Of a stretch of DNA of 64,000 nucleotides, positions 43,435 to 53,330 are shown piece after piece. The stretch comes from Flaviramulus sp. BrNp1-15 (GTDB lineage: Bacteria; Bacteroidota; Bacteroidia; Flavobacteriales; Flavobacteriaceae): assembly GCF_022259695.1 (NCBI RefSeq), contig NZ_CP092099.1, positions 2,154,471-2,218,470 of the forward strand, read 5' to 3'. The position numbers and the translations under genes were made by a program. The notes below the pieces were generated by a model. The model searched no databases. It saw only the letters and a program-made list of their open reading frames with translations, and was not told the origin of the DNA. The first letter of the stretch is position 1, and the number at the start of each line of letters is the position of its first letter.

Positions 43435-44073
43435 ATGTTACAAACAGAAGTATTCAACAAGAATGTGGAAGCTTATGAAGCTTGGTATGATAACTATCCT
43501 GAAGTATTCCAATCAGAAGTAGCGGCAATAAAAGAACAACTTTTAAAATTACCTGAAAAAATTACCGGTATAGAAGTAGGTTTAGGTACAGGTCGATTTT
43601 CTGAAGCTTTGGGTATAAAAGAAGGTATAGAGCCTTCTGAAGAAATGGCAATAAAAGCCATGAAAAGAGGCATCGAAATTATGAAAGGCGTTGCAGAAAA
43701 ACTTCCGTATAGTGCTTTACATTTCGATTTTGTACTCTTTGTTACTATTTGTCATTTAAATAATATAAAAACAGCACTAAACGAAGCTTATAGAGTTTTA
43801 AAACCTGGAGGTTCTATTCTTATTGCGTTTTTAGATAAAGAGCAATCTATAGCACAGCAATACGAAGAAAAACGCTATAGAAGCACGTTTTTTCAAAATG
43901 CTACTTATTACTCAGTTAATAAAGTAGAAACTTTACTTAAAGATGCAAAATTTAAAGATTTAGAATTCAATCAAACATTATTTGGAGAGTTAGACGAAAT
44001 TAAAAGCATACAGGCTCCCAAAGAGGGTTATGGTGAAGGTTCTTTTGTAGTCGTTAAGGCTGTGAAAAAATGA
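43435..44073 (+). CDS. Class I SAM-dependent methyltransferase
   Basis: A 212-residue Rossmann methyltransferase of the ubiE-like type: motif I IEVGLGTGRFSEALG (near residue 44), motif II DFVLFVTICHLNN, motif III LKPGGSILIAFLDKE. The substrate is unknown. Its stop overlaps the archease start by 4 bp (ATGA), so it is coupled to archease and RtcB; the same neighbour is a candidate RNA- or RtcB-related modifier, which is inference. It starts with ATG at 43435. Confidence 0.85.
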   Translation: MLQTEVFNKNVEAYEAWYDNYPEVFQSEVAAIKEQLLKLPEKITGIEVGLGTGRFSEALGIKEGIEPSEEMAIKAMKRGIEIMKGVAEKLPYSALHFDFVLFVTICHLNNIKTALNEAYRVLKPGGSILIAFLDKEQSIAQQYEEKRYRSTFFQNATYYSVNKVETLLKDAKFKDLEFNQTLFGELDEIKSIQAPKEGYGEGSFVVVKAVKK

Positions 44074-44483
44074 AGATAAAATATCTTCCTCATACTGCAG
44101 ACATAAGAATGCTTATTGAAGGCGAAACACTTCAAAAGTTATTTATGGCAGGTGTACAAGGAATGGCAAACATCCTTAAAGAAGATATTTGTAACCATAC
44201 TGATGAATTAAAAAGTAAAATAAGAATTAAAACCAGTGCTTTAGATTATACCAATTTACTCATAGATTTTTTATCTGACGTACTTTCATATACTTATACC
44301 AATAAAACTATTTACTGCAAAATAGATGTAATTACTTTAGAAAAACACAATATAATAGCAGACGTTTTAGGTGTAGAAATAGAACAATTAGATGAAGAAA
44401 TTAAAGCTGTAACCTATCATGAAGCCGAAGTAACTAAGAACAAAAATAACCATTGGGAAACTTGTGTAATCTTTGATATATAA
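44070..44483 (+). CDS. Archease, RtcB activator
   Basis: A 137-residue archease: IKYLPHTADIRMLIEGETLQ (with the metal-site His/Asp), YTNLLIDFLSDVLSYTYTN, ITLEKHNIIADVLGVEIE and the end VTYHEAEVTKNKNNHWETCV with its conserved tail. In characterised systems archease speeds up guanylylation of RtcB. The start overlaps the methyltransferase by 4 bp; its stop overlaps the rtcB start by 1 bp (TAATG). The placement next to rtcB confirms the call. Confidence 0.93.
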   Translation: MKIKYLPHTADIRMLIEGETLQKLFMAGVQGMANILKEDICNHTDELKSKIRIKTSALDYTNLLIDFLSDVLSYTYTNKTIYCKIDVITLEKHNIIADVLGVEIEQLDEEIKAVTYHEAEVTKNKNNHWETCVIFDI

Positions 44484-45934
44484 TGAAAAATGTAAAAAAA
44501 GACGATATCAACAAATTAGAAGAGTGTTTATGGGAAATACCTATGTCTTTTAGAGACGATATGAGAGTTCCCGCAAGAGTGCTGGCGGTCGAATCACTGT
44601 TGGATGATATTATTGAAGATAGATCACTAAATCAACTTGTAAACGTAGCTACTTTACCAGGTATTCAAAAATCTTCATTTGTAATGCCCGATGTGCATGA
44701 AGGTTACGGATTCCCTATAGGCGGTGTAGCAGCTACCAAATATCCTGATGGTGTTATTTCACCTGGTGGTATTGGCTATGATATTAATTGTGGAGTTAGG
44801 TTACTTATATCAACTTTAAATATAGATGATGTAAAAGATAGAGTAGAAGCCCTAGCTAAAGAAATGTATGCACAAATTCCTTCAGGAATGGGTAAAGGAG
44901 GTAATATAAATCTTTCTAAAGAAGACATGGAACAAGTGTTGAGCAAGGGTGCGGAGTGGGCAATTGAGAATGGTTATGGAATTCATGAAGATTTAACTTA
45001 TATAGAAAGCAATGGAAAGTTAGCTGATGCAGATCCGTCTTTTGTATCAGAAATGGCTAAAAAAAGAGGAACAGATCAATTGGGAACTATTGGATCTGGT
45101 AACCATTTTGTAGAAGTGGATTATGTTGATGAAATTTACGATAAACACATTGCTAAAGCCTATGGTTTAAAAAAAGGACAAATGGTTGTGTTAATCCATA
45201 CAGGTTCAAGAGGTTTAGGACATCAAGTAGCAACTGATCACATTCGGATTATGATGAATGCCATGGCTAAATACAACATCAAGCTTAAAGATAGAGAATT
45301 AGCATGTGTTCCTTTTAATTCACAAGAAGGTCAAAATTATTTTAAAGCCATGTGTGCAGCAGCTAATTATGCTTGGTGTAATCGTGAAGTTATTTCTTGG
45401 GAAGCTCGTAAAGCGTGGAAGAATATTTTTGGAGAAGAAGGCGGAAACTTAAAACTGTTATACGATATTGCTCATAATATTGCTAAAATTGAAACTTACT
45501 TAATAAACGGAATAGAACAAAAGTTAATTGTTCATCGTAAAGGAGCCACAAGAGCATTTGGTCCTAGTTTTAAGGAACTCCCAGAAGCCTATATAAATAT
45601 TGGACAACCCGTTATTATTCCTGGTAGTATGGGAACTTGTTCTTATGTCTTAGCAGGAGCAGAAAAAAGTAAGTTTGTCACTTTTGGTTCGTGCTGTCAT
45701 GGAGCAGGAAGGCGTTTATCTAGAACTGCTGCCAAAAAACAAGTCAATGCACCTGCTTTAAAAGAAAAGTTAAAAGAAAGAGGTATTCATATCGAAGCAG
45801 GTTCATTTAAAGGTATTGCAGAAGAAGCGCCTATTGCATACAAAGATGTGAATTTAGTAGTAGAAACAGTTCATGCTTCCGGTGTGGCTAAAAAAGTAGC
45901 CAAATTAAAACCTGTAGCTGTTGTAAAAGGATAG
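44483..45934 (+). CDS. rtcB: RtcB RNA ligase
   Basis: A 483-residue Mn/GTP-dependent RNA ligase joining 2',3'-cyclic phosphate or 3'-phosphate ends to 5'-OH ends. Marks: VMPDVHEGYGFPIGGVAATK, GIGYDINCGVRLL (with the metal-binding Cys), GSGNHFVEVDYV, HTGSRGLGHQV, VHRKGATRAF (His and GMP-binding part) and SCCHGAGRRLSRTAA. The length and all signature blocks match RtcB. It is the last gene of methyltransferase-archease-rtcB and is convergent with the secreted carbohydrate-related gene at 45968. It could repair tRNA or rRNA after toxin cleavage. Confidence 0.96.
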   Translation: MKNVKKDDINKLEECLWEIPMSFRDDMRVPARVLAVESLLDDIIEDRSLNQLVNVATLPGIQKSSFVMPDVHEGYGFPIGGVAATKYPDGVISPGGIGYDINCGVRLLISTLNIDDVKDRVEALAKEMYAQIPSGMGKGGNINLSKEDMEQVLSKGAEWAIENGYGIHEDLTYIESNGKLADADPSFVSEMAKKRGTDQLGTIGSGNHFVEVDYVDEIYDKHIAKAYGLKKGQMVVLIHTGSRGLGHQVATDHIRIMMNAMAKYNIKLKDRELACVPFNSQEGQNYFKAMCAAANYAWCNREVISWEARKAWKNIFGEEGGNLKLLYDIAHNIAKIETYLINGIEQKLIVHRKGATRAFGPSFKELPEAYINIGQPVIIPGSMGTCSYVLAGAEKSKFVTFGSCCHGAGRRLSRTAAKKQVNAPALKEKLKERGIHIEAGSFKGIAEEAPIAYKDVNLVVETVHASGVAKKVAKLKPVAVVKG

Positions 45935-45967
45935 TTTTTTTAAACTGAGTTTTAATAATACTATAAA

Positions 45968-47152
45968 TCACTCTATTACATTAAAATATAATTTTGGTAC
46001 AATACCATTTTCATTTTCAGAAGCATAAAAAGAAGCATCAATAGCTCCTAACGGACGGATAAGAATTCCTTTGGTTGTTCCATCCAGTAAACGTTGCATA
46101 ACCGGTCTTGAAAGCGTAATAAAGTTTTTACCACCTGCTTCTTCAGAAACTTCTGTATCAAATATCATTTGTGTATTAAAAATATTTGAATAAGTATTAC
46201 CCTTCATAAAACTATTATAAGTAACTGATTGCTGATCCCAAAAAGGATTACCTTCAAATATTTCAATTATTCTTACTTTTCCAAATTCAACACCTAAGTC
46301 TTCACCATATTTATCAACATAATTACCTCCTTTGGAAACACTTTGCGTTGTTAATTCCAATACCCCCGAACCATTAGCTTTTGAATTTCTATAATTTTTA
46401 AAATCCCAACGCAATATAGCCCATTGATTAGCATTAATCATTAATGTTCTTGCTTCTCCTGTTGGCTCTTTAACATGCCAATCATTAAAATTCACATCAG
46501 GGAAATCTGTATTAATCAAACCATCATGTGCAACTTCAAGATGGTTACCAAATGTATTTAAGTCAGCAACTTCTGGGTGGTAAATTAATGGTTCTCCTTT
46601 ATCGGGTTCAGCTTCGTTTACATTTATAATATCTGCACGATAATAATCTACATCAACATAATACTTGTCTAATCCCCAATCGGTTGCTGCCAGTTGCACA
46701 TAAAGTGTATCTCCAGGAATAGCATCCAAATCGGTTGTAGTCATGCTAATAGTATGCCAACCTTCTGTGTCAGGTATATCAAACTCCCGTAATTGTTTAT
46801 GGTAATTGGTAGTTCTTTGTGTATTAATCATAAAATTAACACGCTTAGGTGCATGACTAACACGTATTTTGGCTTCAACTCTTAATTCAAAATTAGGATT
46901 TTTTAATTTATCTAAATCAAGTGAAGAAGTAACATCGCGTTTAATTAAAGCCCACCATACATTATGCTTGTCTTTTGTAGCATCTACTAAAATACGTGCA
47001 TATTCCTCTTTTTGAATGAAATCAATTGATACATTACCATCTCCAGTAAGTGTAAACCATCCATTTATGCCTTGGTTATCAAAAGAATCAATAAATTGAG
47101 ATTGGCATATAGTAGTACTCATCATAACGATTATTAAAAATATTTTTTTCAT
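45968..47152 (-). CDS. Secreted carbohydrate-related protein, family uncertain
   Basis: A 394-residue exported protein: MKKIFLIIVMMSTTICQSQF is a signal. Residues 20-185 look like a jelly-roll carbohydrate-binding module (DSFDNQGINGWFTLTGDGNV, NFELRVEAKIRVSHAPKRV, DTEGWHTISMTTTDLDA). Residues 200-394 are a second beta domain that could be DNRLRE-like (QWAILRWDFKNYRNSKANG, GVLELTTQSVSK). No catalytic residues can be named. It follows the apiosidase-like gene by 20 bp on the same strand, so the two probably act on the same polymer. Confidence 0.7.
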   Translation of the reverse strand: MKKIFLIIVMMSTTICQSQFIDSFDNQGINGWFTLTGDGNVSIDFIQKEEYARILVDATKDKHNVWWALIKRDVTSSLDLDKLKNPNFELRVEAKIRVSHAPKRVNFMINTQRTTNYHKQLREFDIPDTEGWHTISMTTTDLDAIPGDTLYVQLAATDWGLDKYYVDVDYYRADIINVNEAEPDKGEPLIYHPEVADLNTFGNHLEVAHDGLINTDFPDVNFNDWHVKEPTGEARTLMINANQWAILRWDFKNYRNSKANGSGVLELTTQSVSKGGNYVDKYGEDLGVEFGKVRIIEIFEGNPFWDQQSVTYNSFMKGNTYSNIFNTQMIFDTEVSEEAGGKNFITLSRPVMQRLLDGTTKGILIRPLGAIDASFYASENENGIVPKLYFNVIE

Positions 47153-47172
47153 TAGATAATATCTTAGTTAGT

Positions 47173-49107
47173 TTATTGAGTTATTTTAAGTGCCCAATCT
47201 GTTTTTGTTGGGTTTTGTTTGTTTGGAAATTCTGGAAGTACCAAAACCCCTTTTTTATTCGTTTTAATAGAAACAGGATTTTTCCATTGTCCTGAAATTG
47301 GATTGAACCAAGTTAACGTATAAAATGTATTAGGATTAAAGTTTGTTAATTCTGGTAAAACGGATTCATTTTCAAAATATAACAAGGCAAAATCTTTATT
47401 TGGTGTTCGCATCATATAAGACCATCCGTCTAAACCAGCTTCAGGACTATTTTGTGCTTTATTTGGTATGATATCATTTTGCACGGGTTCTAAATATTGG
47501 TATTGCTTTCCTTCAGAACCTATAAACGTATTTAGATGCTGCATATAGTGCCCCGAATCATACTTAAGTGCTTCCCAAAAATGTGGACGTGCTCCTTCTG
47601 GTTCTCCAGTAGTAGTAATATCATAAGAAGCTGTACCATGCACATGACCCGATAACGCACCAGAAAATACAGACCCATACATTTGCGCACGTGCAAAATA
47701 ATTATCGCGTTCAGAATTTGCTGGTGGACGCTCTCCATTTGGCTTATTAATAGAATGATTCCATCCTGTGTAATACGGCTCAAAATTAATAGCAGGGTAG
47801 GGAGGGCTGAGATTAAAAAGTGTATCTATAGCAGTAGTAACACGGTGGTCGCGTGGTTTATTACCAACACTATGCATTGTTAACCAAGGGCAATCTTCAT
47901 CATGCCCAAATGCTTTGTATGTAGAACGGTCTATTAAGGTTGTATGAATTTGACCAAATGGCATTGGTCCATAGGTTTCTAAATGATAGGTTAAAGCTTC
48001 ATTAAATTCATCGGCAGTGAGACTGAAATCTTTAGGAATCCAATCTAAATGAATTCCACTAAATATGAAATTGTAAGCGCCATAACGAGACATAAGGTAT
48101 TGAACATATCGTGCAAAACTTTCATTAAAATTATAATAAGCCTTCCATGAAGGTCCTACATCTCTTCTAACGGTTTCTAGTAAAGCTACAAAACCTTGAT
48201 CATTTAAATAAGTCATTTTTTTGTCCAGACTTTTAAAATATTCTGGATTAATACGATTAAAATTAGAAACACCTTTATGTTCATTAGACATCTCAAAAGG
48301 CAGATTTCCATATTCATCTCGCATATTTTTTGCTGTTAGCGTGCCCCAATAACTTAAACCACCAGAGGCATCAATGCCATTAGACTCTGAAACATCATAA
48401 CCAAATTTTTCCCAAGCATTTCTTAAAAACACACCACTAGAATCTGCAAATGTACTTGGTTTGTTATCTGAATCCCAATTAGGGAAAGCCGCAATCATAC
48501 TTACCGAATTGTAACCTTGATTGCTGCGATAAATAACCGCATCTTCAAAACCTATTCCAGGTCCAGGAATATAATCTTCACTAGTAGTTGCATTTCTATA
48601 TGGTAATCGCCATGTGCTACCGGCTAGCCAAGTATCACCAACCATAAAAAAAGGCGTACCATCATCATATTGTAACGCATGTCCGTTTTCTGTTGCTTTA
48701 ACAAAACCACGTCTGTTTGGGTTTTGTTCTTTTTCCTTTTCTGTCCAATTAATAGCTTTAAATAATCCAGAATTGTTATTTAATCCATTATCGTCAGGTA
48801 TGTTTGAACCACTTTTCCATGTCCAAAGTCCAGCTTTAGTAGCCACAATGCGAACTATAAAGTTATTCTCTCCGTTCCAAAAACCATAAATTCGTTTAGA
48901 AAAATCGGGGCCTTCTAAATCTACCCAACAAGTAACATCAGTATAATAATTATCATATTCTTTTTCAGCTTCAAGCACAATCTCTATCATTTTCCAAGTA
49001 TGTATTTGTGAAATATCGTTTTTGTTTTGAGCTTCTACTCCAAATACATTGCAAACGGTTAGAAAAAAAATTAGAAAAACACTTGGAATAATTGATCTAT
49101 TGGTCAT
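47173..49107 (-). CDS. DUF5060/DUF4038 glycoside hydrolase (apiosidase-like)
   Basis: A 644-residue exported enzyme; start MTNRSIIPSVFLIFFLTVCN is a signal. Residues 34-130 are DUF5060 (WKMIEIVLEAEKEYDNYYTD, VDLEGPDFSKRIYGFWNGEN), then DUF4038-type barrel (ALQYDDGTPFFMVGDTWLAG, GFEDAVIYRSNQGYNSVSMI, YNFIFSGIHLDWIPKDF, INFEPYYTGWNHS), and a C-terminal beta domain (FNPNTFYTLTWFNPISGQWK) of putative collagen-binding type. Related enzymes include endo-apiosidases (GH140). The exact substrate is unknown. It is the upstream gene of a pair with the module protein, without SusC/D. Confidence 0.83.
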   Translation of the reverse strand: MTNRSIIPSVFLIFFLTVCNVFGVEAQNKNDISQIHTWKMIEIVLEAEKEYDNYYTDVTCWVDLEGPDFSKRIYGFWNGENNFIVRIVATKAGLWTWKSGSNIPDDNGLNNNSGLFKAINWTEKEKEQNPNRRGFVKATENGHALQYDDGTPFFMVGDTWLAGSTWRLPYRNATTSEDYIPGPGIGFEDAVIYRSNQGYNSVSMIAAFPNWDSDNKPSTFADSSGVFLRNAWEKFGYDVSESNGIDASGGLSYWGTLTAKNMRDEYGNLPFEMSNEHKGVSNFNRINPEYFKSLDKKMTYLNDQGFVALLETVRRDVGPSWKAYYNFNESFARYVQYLMSRYGAYNFIFSGIHLDWIPKDFSLTADEFNEALTYHLETYGPMPFGQIHTTLIDRSTYKAFGHDEDCPWLTMHSVGNKPRDHRVTTAIDTLFNLSPPYPAINFEPYYTGWNHSINKPNGERPPANSERDNYFARAQMYGSVFSGALSGHVHGTASYDITTTGEPEGARPHFWEALKYDSGHYMQHLNTFIGSEGKQYQYLEPVQNDIIPNKAQNSPEAGLDGWSYMMRTPNKDFALLYFENESVLPELTNFNPNTFYTLTWFNPISGQWKNPVSIKTNKKGVLVLPEFPNKQNPTKTDWALKITQ

Positions 49108-49319
49108 GGATTATGTTGAACAAGTTAAAATGATGGAGGTTTTGTAAAATGATATAAAAAATCTATTCATTTATAAAGTGTATAAATTTAAGAAACATAT
49201 TAACATACAAGTTTTTAATCAGCCTTAAAATAATAAAATAATATTTTTCATTTTCTAACAGAGGTCATGTTTTTTAAATATTAATCTGTGTAATTTTAAC
49301 AGACTAAAAACGCTTTGTA

Positions 49320-51416
49320 ATGAAAATATTCGACGAAAAACACATCAAAAATGTAGTGTTTGTTGGTGCTCACAATAGTGGTAAAACAACGCTCACCGAA
49401 ACCATGCTCTTTGAGGCAGGATTGATTAACAGACGAGGTTCTGTTGAAAATAAAAACACTGTTTCAGATTATCATGATATAGAACATGATAGAGGAGCTT
49501 CTGTTTATGCTACGCCACTACATACCGAATGGCGCAACTATAAAATTAACATTATAGATACGCCAGGTCTTGATGATTTTATAGGAGAAATAATTTCATC
49601 TATTAGAGTGTCTGATACTATTGTAACTGTTTTAGATGCTAAACAAGGCGTTGAAATTGGTACAGAAATTATTTGGAATTATATAGATAAGTATAATAAA
49701 CCTACGTTGTTTGTTATCAATCAAATAGATCATCCAAATGCTAACTTTGATGAAAGTTTTAAAAGCCTTGAGAATTTGGTAGGCAATAACGCCGTAAAAA
49801 TTCAATATCCTATGGTTATAGATGGAGCACAGTGTATTTTAGATGTGCTTAAAATGAAACTCTATAAGTTTGGAGAAGAAGGAGGAAAACCAGAAAAATT
49901 AGAAATTCCTGAAAGCGAAATTGAAAAGGCAAATAAATTACACAACGAACTCATTGAAAAAGCTGCAGAAAATGATGAAGAGTTATTAGATCTGTATTTT
50001 GAAAAAGGCACATTAAACGAAGCCGAAATGCGTAAAGGCATAAAAGCAGGTATGTTAAACCACGATTTATTCCCTGTATTTTGTGTATCGGCCTTAAAAG
50101 ATATGGGAACTGGGCGGTTAATGGGTTTTATAGATAATGTAGCTCCAGCAGCTTCCGATTTAAAACCAGAACAAAGCGTAGAGGGAAAAATTATTAAATC
50201 GGTTAAAAAAGCACCAACTGTATTGTTTGTATTCAAAAACCTGTTTTTACCTAACGTAGGTCAAATAAGTTTCTTTAAAGTGAAATCTGGCGAAATAAAA
50301 ATTAATGATAAACTTACTAATTCCAGAACTGGCGAAACTCTAACCATAAATCAATTGTTTATGATGGACGGTAACAAAAGAGACCATGTTAACTTGTTAA
50401 CAGCTGGAGATATTGGTGCTACAATTAAACTAAAAGATGTAGAAATTAACGATACACTCTATAGCGGCAACGAAAAAATTACCATAAAACCCATTCAATA
50501 TCCACAACCAAGAATATTTAAAGCCGTTAGTATAGAGAATAAAAACCATGAAGAAAAACTAATGGAGGCAATAAGAAAAATTCATAGCCAAGACCCAACA
50601 TTAGTTTTAAAATACTCTAAAGAATTCAATCAACAAGTTATTGGTTGTCAAGGCGAGTTGCATCTAGCTACTATTGATTGGACACTTAAAAACACTTATG
50701 GTGTAGAAGCCATATTTTCGCGCCCAAAAATTAACTATCGTGAAACCATACAGCGCTCTAATACGGCCAACTATAGGCATAAAAAGCAATCTGGTGGTTC
50801 AGGGCAATTTGCACAAGTACATTTAAAAATAGAACCTTATATAGAAGGTATGCAAGAACCAGAAGGGTTTAATATAAGAGGAAAGGAAGAGGTGGATTTA
50901 CCTTGGGGAGGTAAACTTGTTTTTTATAATTGCATAGTTGGTGGCGCTATAGATACACGATATTTAGTATCTATAAAAAAAGGCATATTAGAAGTCATGG
51001 AAAATGGCCCATTAACAGGCTCTTATATCAGAGACATACGTGTTATGGTTTACGATGGAAAAATGCATGCGGTAGACTCTAACGATATTTCCTTTAAAAT
51101 AGCAGGCGCGCATGCCTTTAAAGAAGCCTTTGTTAATGCTGCTCCAAAACTACTAGAACCCACAATGCTTTTAACCGTAAAAGTGCCAGAAGATATGGTA
51201 GGTAATGTTATGACAGACTTACAAGTACGTCGTTCGTTGATACAAAGTATACAAAGTAAAGACCAATATCAAATATTAAAATGCTTAACACCAGAAGCCG
51301 AATTGTTTGGTTTTTCTACTGAATTACGCTCGCTAACACAAGGTAAAGCTACGTTTACAACAGAATTTGCGTCTTACGAACCCGTACCAAAAAATGTGCA
51401 GGATACGTTGGTGTAA
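49320..51416 (+). CDS. EF-G paralogue (EF-G2-like), catalytic His missing
   Basis: A 698-residue translational GTPase with the whole EF-G architecture: G domain (P-loop GAHNSGKT, 16-23; DTPG, 80-83; NQID, 134-137), domains II-V (LFLPNVGQISFFKVKSGEI, KYSKEFNQQVIGCQGELHL, KKQSGGSGQFAQV, GGAIDTRYLVSIKKGILE). The catalytic His of canonical DTPGHVDF is Leu84 here, and the usual ERGITI loop reads DRGASV; the G4 is NQID, not NKxD. This resembles Bacteroidota EF-G2, a paralogue described as lacking GTPase activity. The role may be translation under starvation. Single gene. Confidence 0.9.
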   Translation: MKIFDEKHIKNVVFVGAHNSGKTTLTETMLFEAGLINRRGSVENKNTVSDYHDIEHDRGASVYATPLHTEWRNYKINIIDTPGLDDFIGEIISSIRVSDTIVTVLDAKQGVEIGTEIIWNYIDKYNKPTLFVINQIDHPNANFDESFKSLENLVGNNAVKIQYPMVIDGAQCILDVLKMKLYKFGEEGGKPEKLEIPESEIEKANKLHNELIEKAAENDEELLDLYFEKGTLNEAEMRKGIKAGMLNHDLFPVFCVSALKDMGTGRLMGFIDNVAPAASDLKPEQSVEGKIIKSVKKAPTVLFVFKNLFLPNVGQISFFKVKSGEIKINDKLTNSRTGETLTINQLFMMDGNKRDHVNLLTAGDIGATIKLKDVEINDTLYSGNEKITIKPIQYPQPRIFKAVSIENKNHEEKLMEAIRKIHSQDPTLVLKYSKEFNQQVIGCQGELHLATIDWTLKNTYGVEAIFSRPKINYRETIQRSNTANYRHKKQSGGSGQFAQVHLKIEPYIEGMQEPEGFNIRGKEEVDLPWGGKLVFYNCIVGGAIDTRYLVSIKKGILEVMENGPLTGSYIRDIRVMVYDGKMHAVDSNDISFKIAGAHAFKEAFVNAAPKLLEPTMLLTVKVPEDMVGNVMTDLQVRRSLIQSIQSKDQYQILKCLTPEAELFGFSTELRSLTQGKATFTTEFASYEPVPKNVQDTLV

Positions 51417-51638
51417 AAAGATAGTTGGTTTTAGAATAGTCAATGCAGTAGGAGAGTAATTGAATGTTTGTGGCTTAGTGATAATTATAAATATTAAAAA
51501 ATGAATTAGACGCTATTTTAAACCTTTTAAAAAAATCATCTAAATCATTAATAGCAAGACGCTTATAAAAATTATTATTTAATAAACTCTTTTAATTCCT
51601 TTATATTTGGTATACCAACCCTATAGTTTAACTTAAAA

Positions 51639-53330
51639 TTGAGCCTGTATAGACATGTTTTATTTATTTTAGTATGCATGGTTTCGTGTGTTCATGCACA
51701 AGACCAACTTACTAGCGAAGAAGCTTACAATAAATACAACCTGCTTAAACAAGATTTAAAAACTAAAAATATAGGACTTAATGATGAAGCCTATTGGCCA
51801 TATTATTTTCAACTCACAGATTTACTGGAACTCATAACACACGACCATGCTTTTGTATTAGAAGAATATAAAAATACAGCATATAATTTTAGGTATATAG
51901 GTTTACCAAAAGAAGCTATTAAACGCTATAAACTTTACTTTAAATACTACAACAAACACAAACAGTTTTTAAATAAAGAGCAGAAAGCGATGTTTTTACA
52001 TTACAGTTCATCAGCTTATGGTTTTTTAGCCGATGTATATGCTAAAGTTTCCTATTTAGATAGTGCTAGTTTAACACATAAAAAAAATATTAAACTCACC
52101 CAGCAAAATCACAATATTGATTATGCTTCTGCTATAAATAACTATGGGTTGTTTTTTTATTGGACCAAAAAGGAGTTGGATTCAGCTTTAATAAATTTTA
52201 ATGCTTCTTACGAGCTTACTAAGCAATATTTTCCGAATAATCATTTATTAGGTAGTATTCGCGATAATATTGCCGATGTGTATGTAGAACAAGGTAAGGT
52301 AGAAGAAGCTAATGCCTTATATGCCGAAAATTTTAAGTTTTATAAAACCTCTTTAGTACCAGAATACTCTGGTATAGACTCCAAACGCTTGGTTAGTGCT
52401 GGTGCACAAATGACTAACACCGCTATAAATCTAGGGCAAATAAATACTGCTAAAAACACTTTAGCTGAAATACACCAAATGCTTAACGATTCTACATCTA
52501 AAACTATATGGTTTCCTATTTCAAAACTACAGTATTTACAAGCTGAAGAGCGTGTTTTATTGGCTCAAAACAAAACGCACGACGCATACCAACTAGCTAA
52601 AAGGGTAAGGCATTTATCAGATAGTTTAACAGCCATAAATAACGCTAAAAAAAACGCTATTGAAACAACCATAAGTGAACTCACATTTGAGCGTTTAAAA
52701 GCAAAACACATTATTGAAAAACAGCAAAAAGAAAATCAGATTAAAAACCAGCGATTAAAACTCTGGATTATTTCAATTTCCTCAATTTCAATTTTAACTT
52801 TTTTAGTTTTATTATATTGGCGTAGAAGGCAACACATTATAAACGCACGGAATAAACAGCAAATTACCGAATTACAAAATGAAAAGCTGAATTCTGAAAT
52901 AGAATCTAAACAACGTGATTTATCTGATTTTGCAATTAACCTGAATCATAATCAAGAATGGGCAAAAACATTAGCCGCCAAATTAAATGAATTAAAAAGT
53001 ACCAAAGGACGCGAACGCAAAAAACTATTTGACGAGTTTGAACAGGATATACTCAATAAAATTTCGTTTGATGTAGATACCAAAGCATTTTATGAGCGTT
53101 TGGATAAATTAAGTGATGCGTTTTATAGTGAGTTAAATTCTAAATTTCCAGACCTTAGTAAAACCGAAAAGCGATTGTGTTCTTTAATACGATTAAAAAT
53201 TGATAGTCATGAAATTGCAACGCTTCAAAATATAACAGTCTCTTCTTTAAATACAAGTAGATATCGCTTAAGAAAAAAATTACGCCTTTCTAAAAATGAT
53301 AATCTTGACGATTTTATTCAAAGTTTATAA
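51639..53330 (+). CDS. Membrane-anchored TPR regulator with C-terminal HTH
   Basis: A 563-residue one-component regulator. The signal (MSLYRHVLFILVCMVSCVHA) has a TTG start at 51639, the only good one. TPR array at about residues 110-330 (ASAINNYGLFFYWTKKELDS, DNIADVYVEQGKVEEANALY). One TM helix near 375 (LWIISISSISILTFLVLLYW). Cytoplasmic coiled coil, then a LuxR-like HTH (LSKTEKRLCSLIRLKIDSHE, then NITVSSLNTSRYRLRKKLRL). So exported TPRs sense and the cytosolic HTH binds DNA, with no kinase step. Found often in flavobacteria. Target unknown. Confidence 0.85.
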   Translation: MSLYRHVLFILVCMVSCVHAQDQLTSEEAYNKYNLLKQDLKTKNIGLNDEAYWPYYFQLTDLLELITHDHAFVLEEYKNTAYNFRYIGLPKEAIKRYKLYFKYYNKHKQFLNKEQKAMFLHYSSSAYGFLADVYAKVSYLDSASLTHKKNIKLTQQNHNIDYASAINNYGLFFYWTKKELDSALINFNASYELTKQYFPNNHLLGSIRDNIADVYVEQGKVEEANALYAENFKFYKTSLVPEYSGIDSKRLVSAGAQMTNTAINLGQINTAKNTLAEIHQMLNDSTSKTIWFPISKLQYLQAEERVLLAQNKTHDAYQLAKRVRHLSDSLTAINNAKKNAIETTISELTFERLKAKHIIEKQQKENQIKNQRLKLWIISISSISILTFLVLLYWRRRQHIINARNKQQITELQNEKLNSEIESKQRDLSDFAINLNHNQEWAKTLAAKLNELKSTKGRERKKLFDEFEQDILNKISFDVDTKAFYERLDKLSDAFYSELNSKFPDLSKTEKRLCSLIRLKIDSHEIATLQNITVSSLNTSRYRLRKKLRLSKNDNLDDFIQSL

